This document shows, in pieces, positions 8,486 through 20,224 of a stretch of DNA of 64,000 nt. Both the position numbers and the translations under genes were made by a program. Position 1 is the stretch's first letter. Each line of letters starts with the position of its first letter. The DNA is taken from assembly GCA_039583875.1 (NCBI GenBank), contig CM077150.1, positions 50,916,261-50,980,260 of the forward strand, read 5' to 3'. The stretch is from Platanthera guangdongensis (taxonomy: Eukaryota > Streptophyta > Magnoliopsida > Asparagales > Orchidaceae). The notes beneath the pieces were generated by a model, which did no database searches, was not told the DNA's origin, and saw only the letters and a program-made list of their open reading frames with translations.

Positions 8486-9732
8486 AGCATATATATCGAC
8501 CATGCCAGCTTGCTACAAACCTCTTCAGAAAGAGTAACTGGTTTGGTGAAGAAATCAGCTAGTTCTCTATCTGAGGTAACAAATAGAATGCACACCCGAT
8601 TCTTCAAATCTCCTAATGAAATGACAATCAATCTCGATATGCTTCGTCCTCTCATGAAAGACAGGATTCCTTGAAATATATATGTCTGTCATGTTGTCGC
8701 AGAACATTGGCAGAGGATGATCATAATGCTCTCCAAAATCAAGCATAAGTGTCCGTAACCACTTCAGCTCACAAGTAGTTAGTGTCATGCTCCTATACTC
8801 AGCTTCCGCACTTGACTTGGAAACAACTTGTTTCTTTCTCTTTTAGCTGACCAAATTTCCACCAACAAAAGTACAAAACCTAGATGTGGACTTCCTATCT
8901 TCCTTATCATCTGTATAGCTCTCATCAGAATATGACTCAACCTTCAAGTGATCTCTCTTCTGAAACAAAAGGCATTTTTTTGGAGCACCTTTCACCTACT
9001 CTAGAATATTTATAGCCGACTGCAAATGACACTCCTTAGGAACTTGCATAAACTGATACACTTTTCCAACTGCATAGCAAATATCCGGTCTTGTGACAGT
9101 CAGATAAATGAGTTTCCCCACAAGCCGCATGTACCTGGTGAATCCTCAAGAAGAGGTGAGTCCTTACGCCAACACTTGTCATCTCCAACCGACATCGGAG
9201 AACGAGTAGGTTTAGCCCCAAGGAGACTTGTCACTTTTAAGAGATCCAAGACATACTTCCTTTGTGAAAGAACAGCACATCCTCGCTTCCTAGATATTTT
9301 AATGCCCAAGAAATATTTCGGAAACCCCATATTTTTAGTGACAAAATGCTTAATAAGATGCTTCTTTGTCATATCCATACCTTCTTTATCATCTCTTCTG
9401 AGAAGAATATCATCAACATAAACAACAAGAACAATAAGACTGGTTGATGTCTTGCGAATGAATAACGAGTGATCCACTGCACTTCTAGCAAACCCAACCA
9501 GTGAAATGACCTCATTGAACTTGTCAAATCAGTCCCTGGGACTTTGCTTAAGACCATAGATTGTCTTTCACAGTTTATAGACCTGGGACTCCCCCGGAGC
9601 AACAAACCCAGGAGGTTGCTCCATATAGACAGTTTCTTGTAAATCTCCATAAAGAAAGACATTGCTTACATCGAACTGAGACATTTCCCAATCTCGGTTG
9701 ACGGCAAATGAAAAGAGCACACGAATTATAGT
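8486..9732 (-). pseudogene. Cop2 RT and RNase H, broken and 5'-truncated by Tek1
   Basis: From the Tek1 junction leftward: IRVLFSFAVNRDWEMSQFDVSNVFLYGDL (RT palm), a stop after the GESQVYKL region, DHSLFIRKTS, YVDD (codons at 9409-9420), GFPKYFLGIKIS, then after frameshifts TCELKWLRTLMLDF, HERTKHIEIDCHF and ELADFFTKP of RNase H. The order matches Cop1. Several stops and shifts make it non-functional. The RT N-terminus is missing at the Tek1 junction and is not found on the other side (19203), so part of it was deleted. Confidence 0.9.
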
Positions 9733-12026
9733 TGTAACGCCCCGAAACTCAAAAGAGCGACGGGGGACGTTTTGGGCCAGTTTTGGGTTCTGGCTGCAGG
9801 CACACGGCCTGGGACACGGGCGTGTCCCAGGGCGTGTCAAGCCTGTGTCGACACTCAGCCGGGAAGTCGACATTTTGAGCTCGACATTGTGTCGAGACTG
9901 GGCACACGGCCTGCGACACGGGCGTGTCGCAGGGCGTGTCGACCCGTGTCGACACTTAGCCCGCGAAGTCGACACTCTGCGTTCGACGAAGTGTCGAGAC
10001 ATGGCACACGGCCTGCGACACGGGCGTGTCGCAGGTCGTGTCGACCCGTGTCGACACTCGTCCCGGGGAGTCGACATTTTGCTCGACGATGTGTCGAGAC
10101 AAGGCACACGGCCTAGGACACGGGCGTGTCCAAGGCCGTATCGTCAGGTCGACGATCTTCGCTCGACGAAGTGTCGAGTGTCGAGACTGTGTACACGACC
10201 TGGAGCCCAGGCGTGTTGAGGTGACACGGGCAAGGACACGGGCGTATCCTACAACCCGTGCAGTGCTCGGGTTGTTTTCGGGGAAAAACGATGGGGGTAC
10301 ACGGCCGGCCACACGGCCGTATCAGGTGGAACACGGGCGTGCTAGATCGAACACGGGCGTGTTCGATGACCGTGTGTTGTTCCAAACACGTCGATTTTGA
10401 CGGCGAAGGAGGCACACGGCCCTGGACACGGGCGTGTGCCAGGCCTTGTGCGGTCCAGATTGGGCATTTCAGTCCCGAATCAAAGCCGTTCATTTCTTTA
10501 ATTGATGATCCAACGGCTGGGGGTTATTCCTGATGGGATATACCCGGGATGGGGCCTTAGAAACCCTCACTTTTCATGAGTCGTTGTCTTTCTAAATCTT
10601 AGAGAGAGAGGAGAGCCAAGGAAGGAAGAAGAAGCTAGATCCGGCCATTGGAGGAGCTTCGAAGCTCCAAATCGCGAGCTGACTCCAGATCCACGGAGGC
10701 AAAGCTAGTGCGGTGCTTTTCATCCGCTTACTTTTCCATGGCACCAAAGAGGAATGCAAGGGTAACGATTCTCTTCTTGAGCATGAGTAGCTCTCCTTCT
10801 TTGCATAGGAAGCCCGCTCTCGCGCGTTTCCGGTGAGTTGGAGGCGTTCCTTCGGGTAGATATGTGAAGTCCCCGTTGTTTAGAATCCGTAAGCGAGAAC
10901 GGACATAGGCATGATGTGTGAAGCCTAACCGGACATATTAGTCTGGATCGGTGATGTTGCATTGCATAATGTCGGAGAAGACTCCGTGCTATTGGTTATT
11001 TTTCGGGTTTTCTACATGGTAGATTGCAACAGGGAGCCTTGGGGATTAACCCAAAGGTGCACCCGGAAAACTGGGCGGATACGTGATCTTGCCAACTTGA
11101 ACATAACCGGGTTATGTGAAATGTGATGGAAACGGGACTCGGGAGAAGTTTGACCCGCGCAAATGGCTTAAATTGTTGTTGCAATGTGAGCACGGGTTAG
11201 ATGGAACCGTACCCGTTCTATGTCGTTCGGTTAAAGAGACCTAAGGGTACGTGGCACTTGCCATTGGCATAGATTAGGGTCTTCGGCGGTCTATGGCTTA
11301 AATTGTCGTGACCCAGGCCAAGGAGACAAATTGCTCATAGGTTTGTCCGTCAAAGTGGCGGTGGTGAGCCCGGAATGTCTATGGCTTTAATTGACGTGAC
11401 ATCGACCGGTTCACCGAGAATGTGCCCTGAGAGCACGGGGCGTGTGGCCGTGCGAGCCAACGTCTATGATGAAATGAATATTGATACATATTGCTCGCTT
11501 ATGCTAATGAATGCAGGGAAGGAGCATCGTCGCCCCGAGTTGGGGACGGGATCGTTATAATTTGGTCAGCATTGCTGACCGTTGCCTTGTTTTGCCACCG
11601 TGCGGTGGTTTGTTGCTTGCAGGTGCTGCTAGACCAAGCGGTCAATAGCGGGCTAAAGCCCAATTTGCGAAGCCGGCCCTCGAAGGCCTAATTGGAAGTG
11701 TTTACAGTTTTTATTCATGTATGACCGGCCTGCGTGTCGTGGTTTATAAAACATGTAATATCAAGTGAACAATTTTTGTAAGGCCTTAAGGCTTGTACTG
11801 GTGTATTTATAACATTCCTATTTGGTATTAGTGGACAATCATGCTTTAGTGCTGGGTTCTTTATTGCAACTTTTATAAAACTGCTTCCGCTAGAATGCTC
11901 TGTGTAGGACGTTATGATTGGTTGGATGGTTTCCATGAGTAACCACCCGGTCTGTCTGTGGCATACGGCGTCGGGCCCCGGCCGGACCTACTGCTATATG
12001 CTATGTGACGGATAGGGGGTGTTACA
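9733..12026 (+). repeat. Tek1 5' LTR (2294 bp)
   Basis: Begins TGTAACGCCCCGAAACTC and ends GGGGGTGTTACA, three bases before the PBS. The first 900 bp hold a four-unit tandem repeat of about 102 bp with GACACGGGCGTGTC palindromes, then further ACACGGGCGTG and ACACGGCC words. The middle and 3' parts match the Tek3 LTR in reverse orientation. Short open frames inside it are products of the repeat and not genes. Confidence 0.93.
9808..10215 (+). repeat. 102-bp tandem repeat with palindromic core in Tek1 U3
   Basis: Four units start at 9808, 9910, 10012 and 10112. Each core is a 24-bp inverted repeat around GG: arms CCTGGGACACG/CGTGTCCCAGG in unit 1, CCTGCGACACG/CGTGTCGCAGG in units 2 and 3, and CCTAGGACACG/CGTGTCCAAGG in unit 4. 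The G-to-C change in units 2 and 3 occurs in both arms. Between cores lie GTGTCGACAC and TCGACGAAGTGTCGAGAC words. The 3' LTR repeats the array at 16992, 17094, 17196 and 17296 with the same spacing. Confidence 0.93.
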
Positions 12027-12029
12027 ATT

Positions 12030-12046
12030 TGGTATCAGACTACTAG
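12030..12046 (+). other. Tek1 primer binding site (tRNA-iMet)
   Basis: TGGTATCAGACTACTAG starts four bases after the 5' LTR and matches the first ten bases of the initiator-Met PBS (TGGTATCAGAGC). Confidence 0.85.
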
Positions 12047-12250
12047 TTTTGGTCGGGCTTAAGATGAATTCGTGGGCGAATTCTTTTTAAGGGGTGGTGA
12101 GCACATTGTGTGCGTCATCGTTATAACAGTAAAAGAACCCATGAATGTCCACTTAGGAATGAAATACACGTGTTTGTGGAACCTGCGTGTTCCTATAATT
12201 GTTGTTTGCAATTTTATTTGGTCGCTTAACGGTGTTTTGTACCACTATAG

Positions 12251-13405
12251 GTGACCAGAAGTGGTGTTGGGCCATCGGAACATCGAGTTTCTGAGGCTAG
12301 CAGTGCAGCAGATGTTGCTCCTACAACACCTCTATCGGCTGAGAACATACGATTGGTGGTCGAAGCAGTATTGGTCGTGATAAATGCGCAGCCTGCAAGG
12401 CAAACGCAGCAGCCCGCTCCTGCGATGGAGCAGGTACCGCTGCAAGAGGCTGAGCCGAGGAGAGTGGAACAGGTGGTAGTGGAGTCGGTGGTGCCAAGGA
12501 GGGCAACCGAGAGACAGCTTAAGCATGTTATGAGCTTTAACCCTCCGGTATTCTCGGGGTTGGGAACCCCATCTCAGGCTGAAGACTGGCTCTCCAGGGT
12601 GAAGAGAGTCATGATAGTAACGGAGACGGAGGAGTGGCAAATGACCACCATCGCTACGTTCCTTCTGGACGGTGAAGCGAGAATGTGGTGGGAAGGATTG
12701 GAGCTGCACCTATTGAGAGGTAGGCAACTTGTTGATTTCTCGATGGAGGAGTTCTCGAGATTGTTCTTGGCTAGATACCTCCCTTCGACGCAGAAGATAG
12801 CGTTGGAGAATGAGTTTCTGAAGTTGGTTCAGGGTGAGAGGAGTGTGGATGAATATCTCCACGAGTTTACTCGTTTGAGTCGATATGCTAGCTCCACTAT
12901 TGAGGATGAGGAGCGCAAAACGAATCGATTCTACGAAGGCTTGAGAGATGAGTTGAGATTACTACTCTCGGGGCCGATGACACAGGGTTTCTTAACCTTG
13001 GTCAACACTGCCCGGTCCTTGGAGAAGGACATGAAGAATGTACAAGCAAAGAAAAGCTTGGGGGATAGGAAATCTGAATTCAAAGTGCCGACTACTTCAA
13101 AGTCCGGCTATCGGAGGTCCTTCAAGAAGCATAGGACATCGGGTCCAGCTCCTTCTGGTGCTTCTGGGGCGACTACGAGTCGGACCCCGGGTGCGTGTTT
13201 TATTTGTGGAAAGACGGGGCACTTTGCCCGTGACTGTTGGAGTGGACTTCCTAATTCCGAGAGAAGGCCGGGAGCGACCTATGAAGAAAAGGGCAAGGCG
13301 GTGGAGTCGACCGCGTCCCACTATGCTCTGGCCCAACCAAGGGTGTATAATCTTGGCCAACAGGAGGCCATCAAACAGGCTGATGTGGTGACATGTACGG
13401 TTTAA
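12251..13405 (+). CDS. gag: Tek1 Gag (capsid and zinc knuckle)
   Basis: The 384-codon frame encodes a retrotransposon gag core (roughly residues 125-250: MTTIATFLLDGEARMWWEG, FSRLFLARYLP, SVDEYLHEFTRLSRYA, FYEGLRDELRLLL) and one CCHC zinc knuckle CFICGKTGHFARDC near residue 316. Gag would form the virus-like particle and bind the RNA. The frame opens with GTG directly after an in-frame TAG; the first ATG is Met59 (12425). Tek3 has GTG at the same place, so the true start is uncertain. It ends at TAA 13403-13405, also conserved in Tek3, and pol follows in another frame. The frame is intact. Confidence 0.88.
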   Translation: MTRSGVGPSEHRVSEASSAADVAPTTPLSAENIRLVVEAVLVVINAQPARQTQQPAPAMEQVPLQEAEPRRVEQVVVESVVPRRATERQLKHVMSFNPPVFSGLGTPSQAEDWLSRVKRVMIVTETEEWQMTTIATFLLDGEARMWWEGLELHLLRGRQLVDFSMEEFSRLFLARYLPSTQKIALENEFLKLVQGERSVDEYLHEFTRLSRYASSTIEDEERKTNRFYEGLRDELRLLLSGPMTQGFLTLVNTARSLEKDMKNVQAKKSLGDRKSEFKVPTTSKSGYRRSFKKHRTSGPAPSGASGATTSRTPGACFICGKTGHFARDCWSGLPNSERRPGATYEEKGKAVESTASHYALAQPRVYNLGQQEAIKQADVVTCTV

Positions 13406-13433
13406 TTTATAGCAAGTCAATTTCTTTAAATAC

Positions 13434-16400
13434 TTGTTATGCACATGTTACCTTACCACTGCTTGTTTAGGATTTGTTTTGATTTGTGAAAATCTGGCAA
13501 GAGCACTCTTCGATACGGGAGCTTCACACTCCTTCTTGTCCGAGGGATTTATATCACGCATCGGAGTCCCTTCTTCAATGGCGAAGGATAAGTTGGATGT
13601 GTTGTTGCCCAATGGGTGTTCGATGCGCGCGGATAGGATATGCGATGTTAAGATTCGTATTGGAAATCAGAAGTTCGACCTGCAGGCGTCTTTACTTCCG
13701 TTGGTGGAGTTCGACGTTATATTTGGCATGGACTGGCTCTCGGAGTAGCAGACCTATATTGACTGTGGTCGCAAGGAAGTCAAGCTGGGAGCAAGTCGTG
13801 AGATGATTTTTACGGGCTTAAAGGGGTCGAGCAAGACATTGATGTCTGCTCTTCAGGTGGTGAAGGCGGTTCGTGCCGGTGCAGAACTGTTCTTTACACT
13901 AGTGGAGGTTGCAAAGCCGAAGCCCGCGTTGGATTGTATTTCAGTGGTATCGGAATACCCTGATGTGTTCCCCGCAGATCTTCCTGGAGCTCCGCCTCAG
14001 CGGGAGATAGATTTTACGATTGAACTAGTGCCAGGTGCAAAGCCTGTGTCACGATCTCCTTATCGGCTAGTGCCCAAGGAAATGGCGGAGCTGAAAGTTC
14101 AACTGCAAGAGTTGTTGGAGCAAGGGTATGTGCGCCTGAGGTCTTCGCCTTGGAGCGCACCGGTCCTCTTTGTTAAGAAGAAGGACGGAAGCTTGAGGCT
14201 ATGTATTGATTATCGGGAGCTCAACAAGTTGACGGAGAAGAACAAGTACCCGATCCCCCGGATTGATGATCTTTTTGATCAGTTAGTCGGGTCGACGGTG
14301 TACTCGAAGTTGGATCTCAAGGCTGGGTACTATCAGCTGCGAATAAGGGAGAGTGATATCCCGAAGACAGCATTTAGTACGAGATACGGTCATTATGAGT
14401 TTACGGTCATGCCGTTTGGGCTGACTAATGCGCCATCAGTGTTCATGGATTTGATGAACAGGACTTTCAAGGAGTACTTGGACCATTTCGTGATCGTCTT
14501 CATCGACGATATTTTGGTGTACTCGCAAAGTGAGGAAGATCACTTCAAGCATCTTCATTTGGTTCTGGAGACGCTAAGGAGAAATCAGTTGTATGCTAAG
14601 TTCTCTAAGTGCGAGTTTTGGCTATCCTCAGTGGCATTCCTCGGTCATATAGTGAGTGGAGAGGGTATTGCTGTGGATCCGGTGAAGATCGTTGCGATAC
14701 GGGAGTGGCCTAATATTGCTACGGTAGCGGGAGTCCGGAGCTTTCTGGGGCTTGTCGGCTATTATAGGCGCTTCATAGAGAACTTCTCGTGGATAGCGTT
14801 ACCTCTCACTACTTTGACGAGGAAGGAGCATAAGTTTGTTTGGACGCCGGAGTGCGCGCGAGCTTTTGAGGAGTTGAAGTGTCGGTTGACCATGGCGCCT
14901 GTGCTGAGTTCGCCATGTGGGACCGAAGGCTATGAGATTTATAGCGACGCTTCAGGCAGCGGTTTGGGTTGCGTGCTACTGCAACACGGAAGTGTAATAG
15001 CTTATGGCTCGAGACCGCTAAAAGTGCATGAAAGGAACTATTCGGTCCATGACTTGGAGTTAGCGGCCGTGATTTTTGCCTTGAAGCTGTGGAGACACTA
15101 TTTGTACGGTGTGAAGATTGATATCTACACCGATCACAAGAGCCTGAAGTATCTGATTGATCAGAATGATCTGAATATGCGGAAGTGTAGATGGATGGAG
15201 TTCATGGGGGACTATACATTCAATATCCACTACGTGCCTGGTAAAGGGAATGCGGTTGCGGACGCATTGAGTCGCCGAGCCCCAGCTCAAGACAATTGGC
15301 TATCGGTGCATGATGAGCGGTTGGTGCGGTAGTTGGAGGCATTGGAGATTGTTTGTGTGGATATACAGTCAAGTGCTGAAGCAGTTCTGAATTGGACTGA
15401 AGTCCAATATGACCTGGCTGATCGGATTCGGCAGGCTTTGGATATGGATGCTCATATGAAGCAGTTCATGGTGGAGGCTCTGGATGGGTCAAATTCCCAA
15501 TTCGTTATGGAGGACGGATTACTTTGGAAAGACGGTCGTCTGTGCGTACCATGTGTGGGTAATTTGCGGGTGGAGTTATTGTACGAGGCACACCATACCA
15601 AGTACTCGATTCACCCGGGGAGCACGAAGATGTACCGTGATGTGAATAAACTGTTTTGGTGGCCGGGTTTGAAGAAAGATGTGGCGCTCTACGTAGCGAA
15701 GTGCCAAACTTGCGCCTTGGTGAAGGCGGAATGCCAAAAGCCGGGAGGATTTCTTAAGTCTTTGCCTATTCCGGAGTGGAAATTTGACGACATCTCTATG
15801 GACTTTGTGCACGGTTTGCCAAGGTCGCAAAAGGGGAACGACTCCATTTGGGTGGTCGTGGATCGGTTAACGAAGGTGTCGCATTTTATTCCGCATAGGA
15901 AGGATGATCCGTTGGAGAAGTTGGCAAAACTTTATGTGGATAACATCGTACGGCTTCACGGTGTGCCCCGCAGCATCGTGAGTGACCGAGATGGGCGGTT
16001 CACGTCCAATGATTGGAGGCTAGTGCAGCAAATGTTGGGAACAAAGTTGAAATTTAGCACAGCCTTCCATCCGCAAATGGATGGGCAGACCGAGAGGGTC
16101 AATAGAAACATGGAAGACATGCTCCGCATGTGTGTCTTGGATTTTGGAAAGCAGTGGGAAGACCACCTTTATTTGGTGGAGTTCACATACAACAATAGCT
16201 ACCAAGCGAGTATTCAGATGGCGCTTTTCGAGGCCCTATATGGTAGAAAATATCGCACGCCATTGTCTTGGTTAGAAACGGGTGAGTCAAAGTTGTATAA
16301 ACGATTGGAAGTGGAGGATGCTACTTCTTTGGTGAGAACCATTCGGGAAAGGTTGCTTATCGCTCAGGACCGGCAAGCGAAGTACTATAATGCCAAGCAC

Positions 16401-16904
16401 AGGAACATGGAGTTCGCTGTGGGCGACTATGTGTACTTAAAGATCAAGCCGTTCAAGGGTGTCTCGCGGGTGCGGCGATTGAAAAAGCTAAGCCCGAGGT
16501 ACCTTGGGCCTTTTGAGGTTCTGGAGCGAGTTGGTGAAGCGGCCTATCGGTTGAATCTTTCAGTGGAGCCTAGTGGTTTACATGATGTATTCCATATTTC
16601 GGTGCTTCGGAAGGCGGTGCAAGAGCCTACGCAAGTGATCGCGGTTGAACAAGTGCCGGTGGATAGTGGGCTGACGACAAAGGTCAAGCCCGTGCGGATT
16701 GAGGACTCGGAGGTCAAGCGGCTACGCAATAAAGAGATCAGGATGGTCAAGGTCCGATGGGACAATTGCGGTCGTGAGGAGCTCTCTTGGGAACGAGAGC
16801 AGACTATGCTTGACGAGTATCCGGAGTTGTTCCGCTCAGGTACAAATTTTGGTTTTGTACATGTCTTTCCTTTATATATAATTTCATGGACGAAATTCTT
16901 TTAA
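13434..16904 (+). pseudogene. pol: Tek1 pol (PR-RT-RNase H-INT-chromodomain) with two in-frame stops
   Basis: One frame carries all domains. Protease: RALFDTGASHSFLS near 13500. [38 protein letters not shown] and the catalytic FIDD at 14499-14510. RNase [39 protein letters not shown]. Integrase: HH...CC finger (HHTKYSIHPG...CQTCALVKAEC), then Asp 15801, Asp 15984 (SDRDGRF) and Glu 16092 (QTERVNR), D-35-E. The C-terminal chromodomain (about 16683-16830, MVKVRWDNCGREELSWE) places it with Tekay/Del-like chromoviruses. TAG stops at 13746-13748 and 15330-15332 break the frame; the aligned Tek3 codons are CAG and GAG. The start is undefined since the frame opens without ATG. Confidence 0.92.
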
Positions 16905-16915
16905 AAGGGGGAGAG
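16903..16915 (+). other. Tek1 polypurine tract
   Basis: The purine run AAAAGGGGGAGAG immediately precedes the 3' LTR start TGTAACG at 16917. Confidence 0.85.
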
Positions 16916-16916
16916 T

Positions 16917-19202
16917 TGTAACGCCCCGAAACTCAAAAGGGCGACCGGGGAAGTTTTTGGCCAGTTTTGGGTTCTGGCTGCAGGCACACGGCCTGGGACA
17001 CGGGCGTGTCCCAGGGCGTGTTAAGCCTGTGTCGACACTCAGCCGGGAAGTCGACATTTTGAGCTCGACATTGTGTCGAGACTGGGCACACGGCCTGCGA
17101 CACGAGCGTGTCGTAGGGCGTGTCGACCCGTGTCGACACTTAGCCCGCGAAGTCGACACTCTGCGTTCGACGAAGTGTCTAGATATGGCACACGGCCTGC
17201 GACACGGGCGTGTCGCTGGGCATGTCGACCTGTGTCGACACTCGTCCCTGGGAGTCGACATTTTGCTCGACGTTGTGTCGAGACAAGGCACACGGCCTAG
17301 GATACGGGCGTGTCCAAGGCCGTGTCGTCAGGTCGACGATCTTCGCTCGACGAAGTGTCGAGTGTCGAGACCGTATACACGGCCTGGAGCCCAGGCGTGT
17401 TGAGGTTACACGGGCAAGGACACGGGCGTGTCCTAGAACCCGTGCAGTGCTCGGGTTGTTTTCGGGTAAAAACGATGGGGGTACACGGCCGGCCACACGG
17501 CCGTGTTAGGTGGAACACGGGCGTGTCAGATCGAACATGGGCGTGTTCGATGCCTGTGTGTTGTTCCAGGAGCGTCGATTTTGACGGCGAATGAGGCATA
17601 CGGCCCTGGAAACGGGCGTGTGCCAGGCCGTGTGCGGTCCAGATTGGGCATTTCAGTCCCGAATCAAAGCCGTTCATTTCTTTAATTGATGATCCAATGG
17701 CTGGGGGTTGTTCCCAATGGGATATACCCGGGATGGGGCCTTAGAAACCCTCACTTTTCATGAGTGGTTGTCTTTCTAAATCTTAGAGAGAGAGGAGAGC
17801 CAAGGAAGGAAGAAGAAGCTAGATCCGGCCATTAGAGGAGCTTCGAAGCTCCAAATTCCGAGTCGACTCCGGATCCACGGAGGCAAAGCTAGTGCGGTGC
17901 TTTTCATCCTCTTACTTCTCCATGGCGCCAAAGAGGAACGCAAGGGTAACGATTCTCTTCTTGAGCATGAGTAGCTCTCCTTCTTTGCATAGGAAGCCCG
18001 CTCTCGCGAGTTTGCGGTGAGTTGGAGGCGTTCCTTTGGGTAGATATGTGAAGTCCCCGTTGTTTAGAGTCCGTAAGCGAGAACGGACATAAGCATGATG
18101 TGTGAAGCCTACCCGGACATGTTGGTCTGGATCGGTGATGTTGCATTGCATAATGCCGGAGAAGACTCCGTGCTATTGGTTGTTTTTCGGGTTTTCTACA
18201 CGGTAGATTGCAACAGGGAGCCTTGGGGATCAACCCAAAGGTGCACCCGGAAAACTGGGCGGATGCGTGATCTTGCCAACTTGGTGGCCTGAGAGCCAAC
18301 TTGAACATAACCGTGTTATGTGAATTGTGATGGAAACGGGACTCGGGAGAAGTTTGACCCGCGCAAATGGCTTAAATTTTCGTTGCGATGTGAGCACGGG
18401 TTAGATGGAACCGTACCCGTTCTATGTCGTTCGGTTAAAGAGACCTAAGGGTACGGCGCACTTGTCGTTAGCATAGATTAGGGTCTTCGGCGGTCTATGG
18501 CTTAAATTGTCGTGACCCAGACCAAGGAGGCAAATTGCTCATAGGTTTGGCCGTCAAAGTGGCGGTGGTGAGTCTGGAATGTCTATGGCTCTAATTGATG
18601 TGACATCGACCGGTTCACTGAGAATGTGCCCTGAGAGCACGGGGCGTGTGGCCGTGCGAGCCAACGTCTGTGATGAAATGAATATTGATACATATTGCTC
18701 GCTTATGCTAATGAATGCAGGGAAGGAGCATCGCCGCCCCGAGTTGGGGGCGGGATCGTTATAATTTGGTCAGCATTGCTGACCGTTGCCTTGTTTTGCC
18801 ACCGTGCGGTGGTTTGTTGCTTGCAGGTGCTGCTGGACCAAGCGATCAATAGCGGGCTAAAGCCCAATTTGCGAAGCCGGCCCTCGAAGGCCTAATTGGA
18901 AGTGTTTACAGTTTTTATTCATGTATGATCGGCCTGCGTGCCGTGGTTTGTAAAACATGTAATATCAAGTGAACAATTTTTGTAAGGCCTTAAGGCTTGT
19001 ACTAGTGTATTTATAACATTCCTATTTGGTATTAGTGGACATTCATGCTTTAGTGCTGGGTTCTTTATTGCAACTTTTATAAAACTGCTTTCGCTAGAAT
19101 GCTCTGTGTAGGACGTTATGATTTGTTGGATGGTTTCCATGAGTAACCACCTGGTCTGTCTGTGGCATACAGCGTCGGGCCCCGGCCGGACCTACTGCTA
19201 TC
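16917..19202 (+). repeat. Tek1 3' LTR, 3' end truncated
   Basis: Matches the 5' LTR from its first base, including the four 102-bp units. The alignment stops at CCTACTGCTAT (19201-19202); the last 50 bp or so, ending GGGGGTGTTACA in the 5' LTR, are absent. The next bases belong to Cop2 (integrase to RT linker, minus strand). Confidence 0.92.
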
Positions 19203-20224
19203 AGAAGATCCAAATCAGATCTATCTACATTATCAGCCACATCCAAAGAAGAGATTACTGGCCTGGGAGCTGGTTGCAGCAGCTCAGGAGAAGGGGAGAC
19301 ATTAGAGGAGTCAAAAGGAGAAGAATCAGTGTCGAGAGAAAGAGACGGCACAACAGGAACAGTCATGGAAAGAACTGGTTCCGGCAGAGGTGCCAAGATA
19401 ATAGGCACTGAAGAAGAAGTATTACAAGCTAAGAGAGAAGAATCATGAGAAAAATACGGTGTATCTTCAAAAAAGGTAACATCCACAGAGACACATTGTT
19501 TGCGTAGAAGAGAATCAAAATACCGATTGCTCTTCTGAGTAGGACAATAACCAAAGAATATGCATTTAACAGAACATGGAAAAAATTTATCACGACCAGG
19601 AGAATGTATATGAACAAACGCTGTACATCCAAAAATCTTAAGAGGTAAAGGAAATGGCTCGGCTGTGGGATACAAAATGTAAAAGGGAGTCTTGCCGTGA
19701 AGAACAAATGAGGGTATCCGATTAATGAGATAGCAGGAGAGAAGAATGACACAATAGGACCGAGAGTCATTCATTTATAACAGAAGACTACGAGAAACAT
19801 CCAAGAGACGACGATTCTCGCGTTCAGCAATGCCATTCTATTGAAAGGTATAAAGGCAAGAAGTTTGATGAATCAAACCACAGTTCACACAAAAATCAGA
19901 AAATTGTCGCCTGACATATTCCTTGGCATTATTGGTACGAAGAACTTGAATGGACACTCGAAATTGTGTCAAGATCTCATGATAAAAGATAGTAAACACA
20001 GTGTAAAGTTCAGAATGATCTTTCAGGAGATAGAGCCAAGTACACCTGGAGAAATCATCAATGAAAGTGACAAAGTATAAGCTACCTCTACCAACAGTGG
20101 CAGTAGGAGCAGGACCCCCGATGTCAGAATGAACATGATTAAAAGGATGCGGAGAATTAAGCCCTATTCGTGCTGGAAAAGAAGAGCGATGATGTTTGTC
20201 AAACTGATAGGCTTCGCAATTCAA
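19203..20224 (-). pseudogene. Cop2 integrase, broken
   Basis: Minus-strand frames read CEAYQFDKHHRSSFP, HVHSDIGGPAP, GRGSLYFVTFIDDFSRCTWLYLL, then RTNNAKEY, where the second catalytic Asp of Cop1 (RSDNGKEY) is Asn. The expected QQNGVAER reads Q-stop-NGIAER, a CAG to TAG change. After a gap the integrase C-terminal part follows (CYLINRIPSFVLHGKTPF, FGCTAFVHIHSPGRDKF, KCIFFGYCPTQK, VSVDVTFFEDTPYFSH), ending at SDLDLLI where Tek1 joins. Domain order and wording track Cop1 throughout. Confidence 0.9.

Larger units (their letters stand above)
9733..19202 (+). mobile_element. Tek1: chromodomain Ty3/gypsy (Tekay/Del-like), 3' LTR truncated
   Basis: 5' LTR 9733-12026, tRNA-iMet PBS (12030), gag (12251-13405), pol through chromodomain (13434-16904), PPT (16903-16915) and 3' LTR from 16917. 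The 3' LTR stops at about 19202, some 50 bp before its expected end, and joins Cop2 sequence from a place well upstream in Cop2 pol; the end was lost by deletion after insertion. The left flank ATAGT (9728-9732) is therefore without a partner. The LTRs differ by only a few percent where I compared them, so this is a fairly young element. Confidence 0.93.

Noticed and set aside
9698..10533. Several overlapping open frames of 60-180 codons on both strands (also 16884-17685)
   Set aside because: All lie in the Tek1 LTR tandem array; the Arg/Thr/Cys-rich products are translations of GACACGGGCGTGTC repeats and appear in every frame.
12072..12254. Upstream frame overlapping the Tek1 gag start (GTGA overlap) as a leader peptide gene
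   Set aside because: It begins without ATG and the Tek3 leader does not preserve it as a frame; likely chance.
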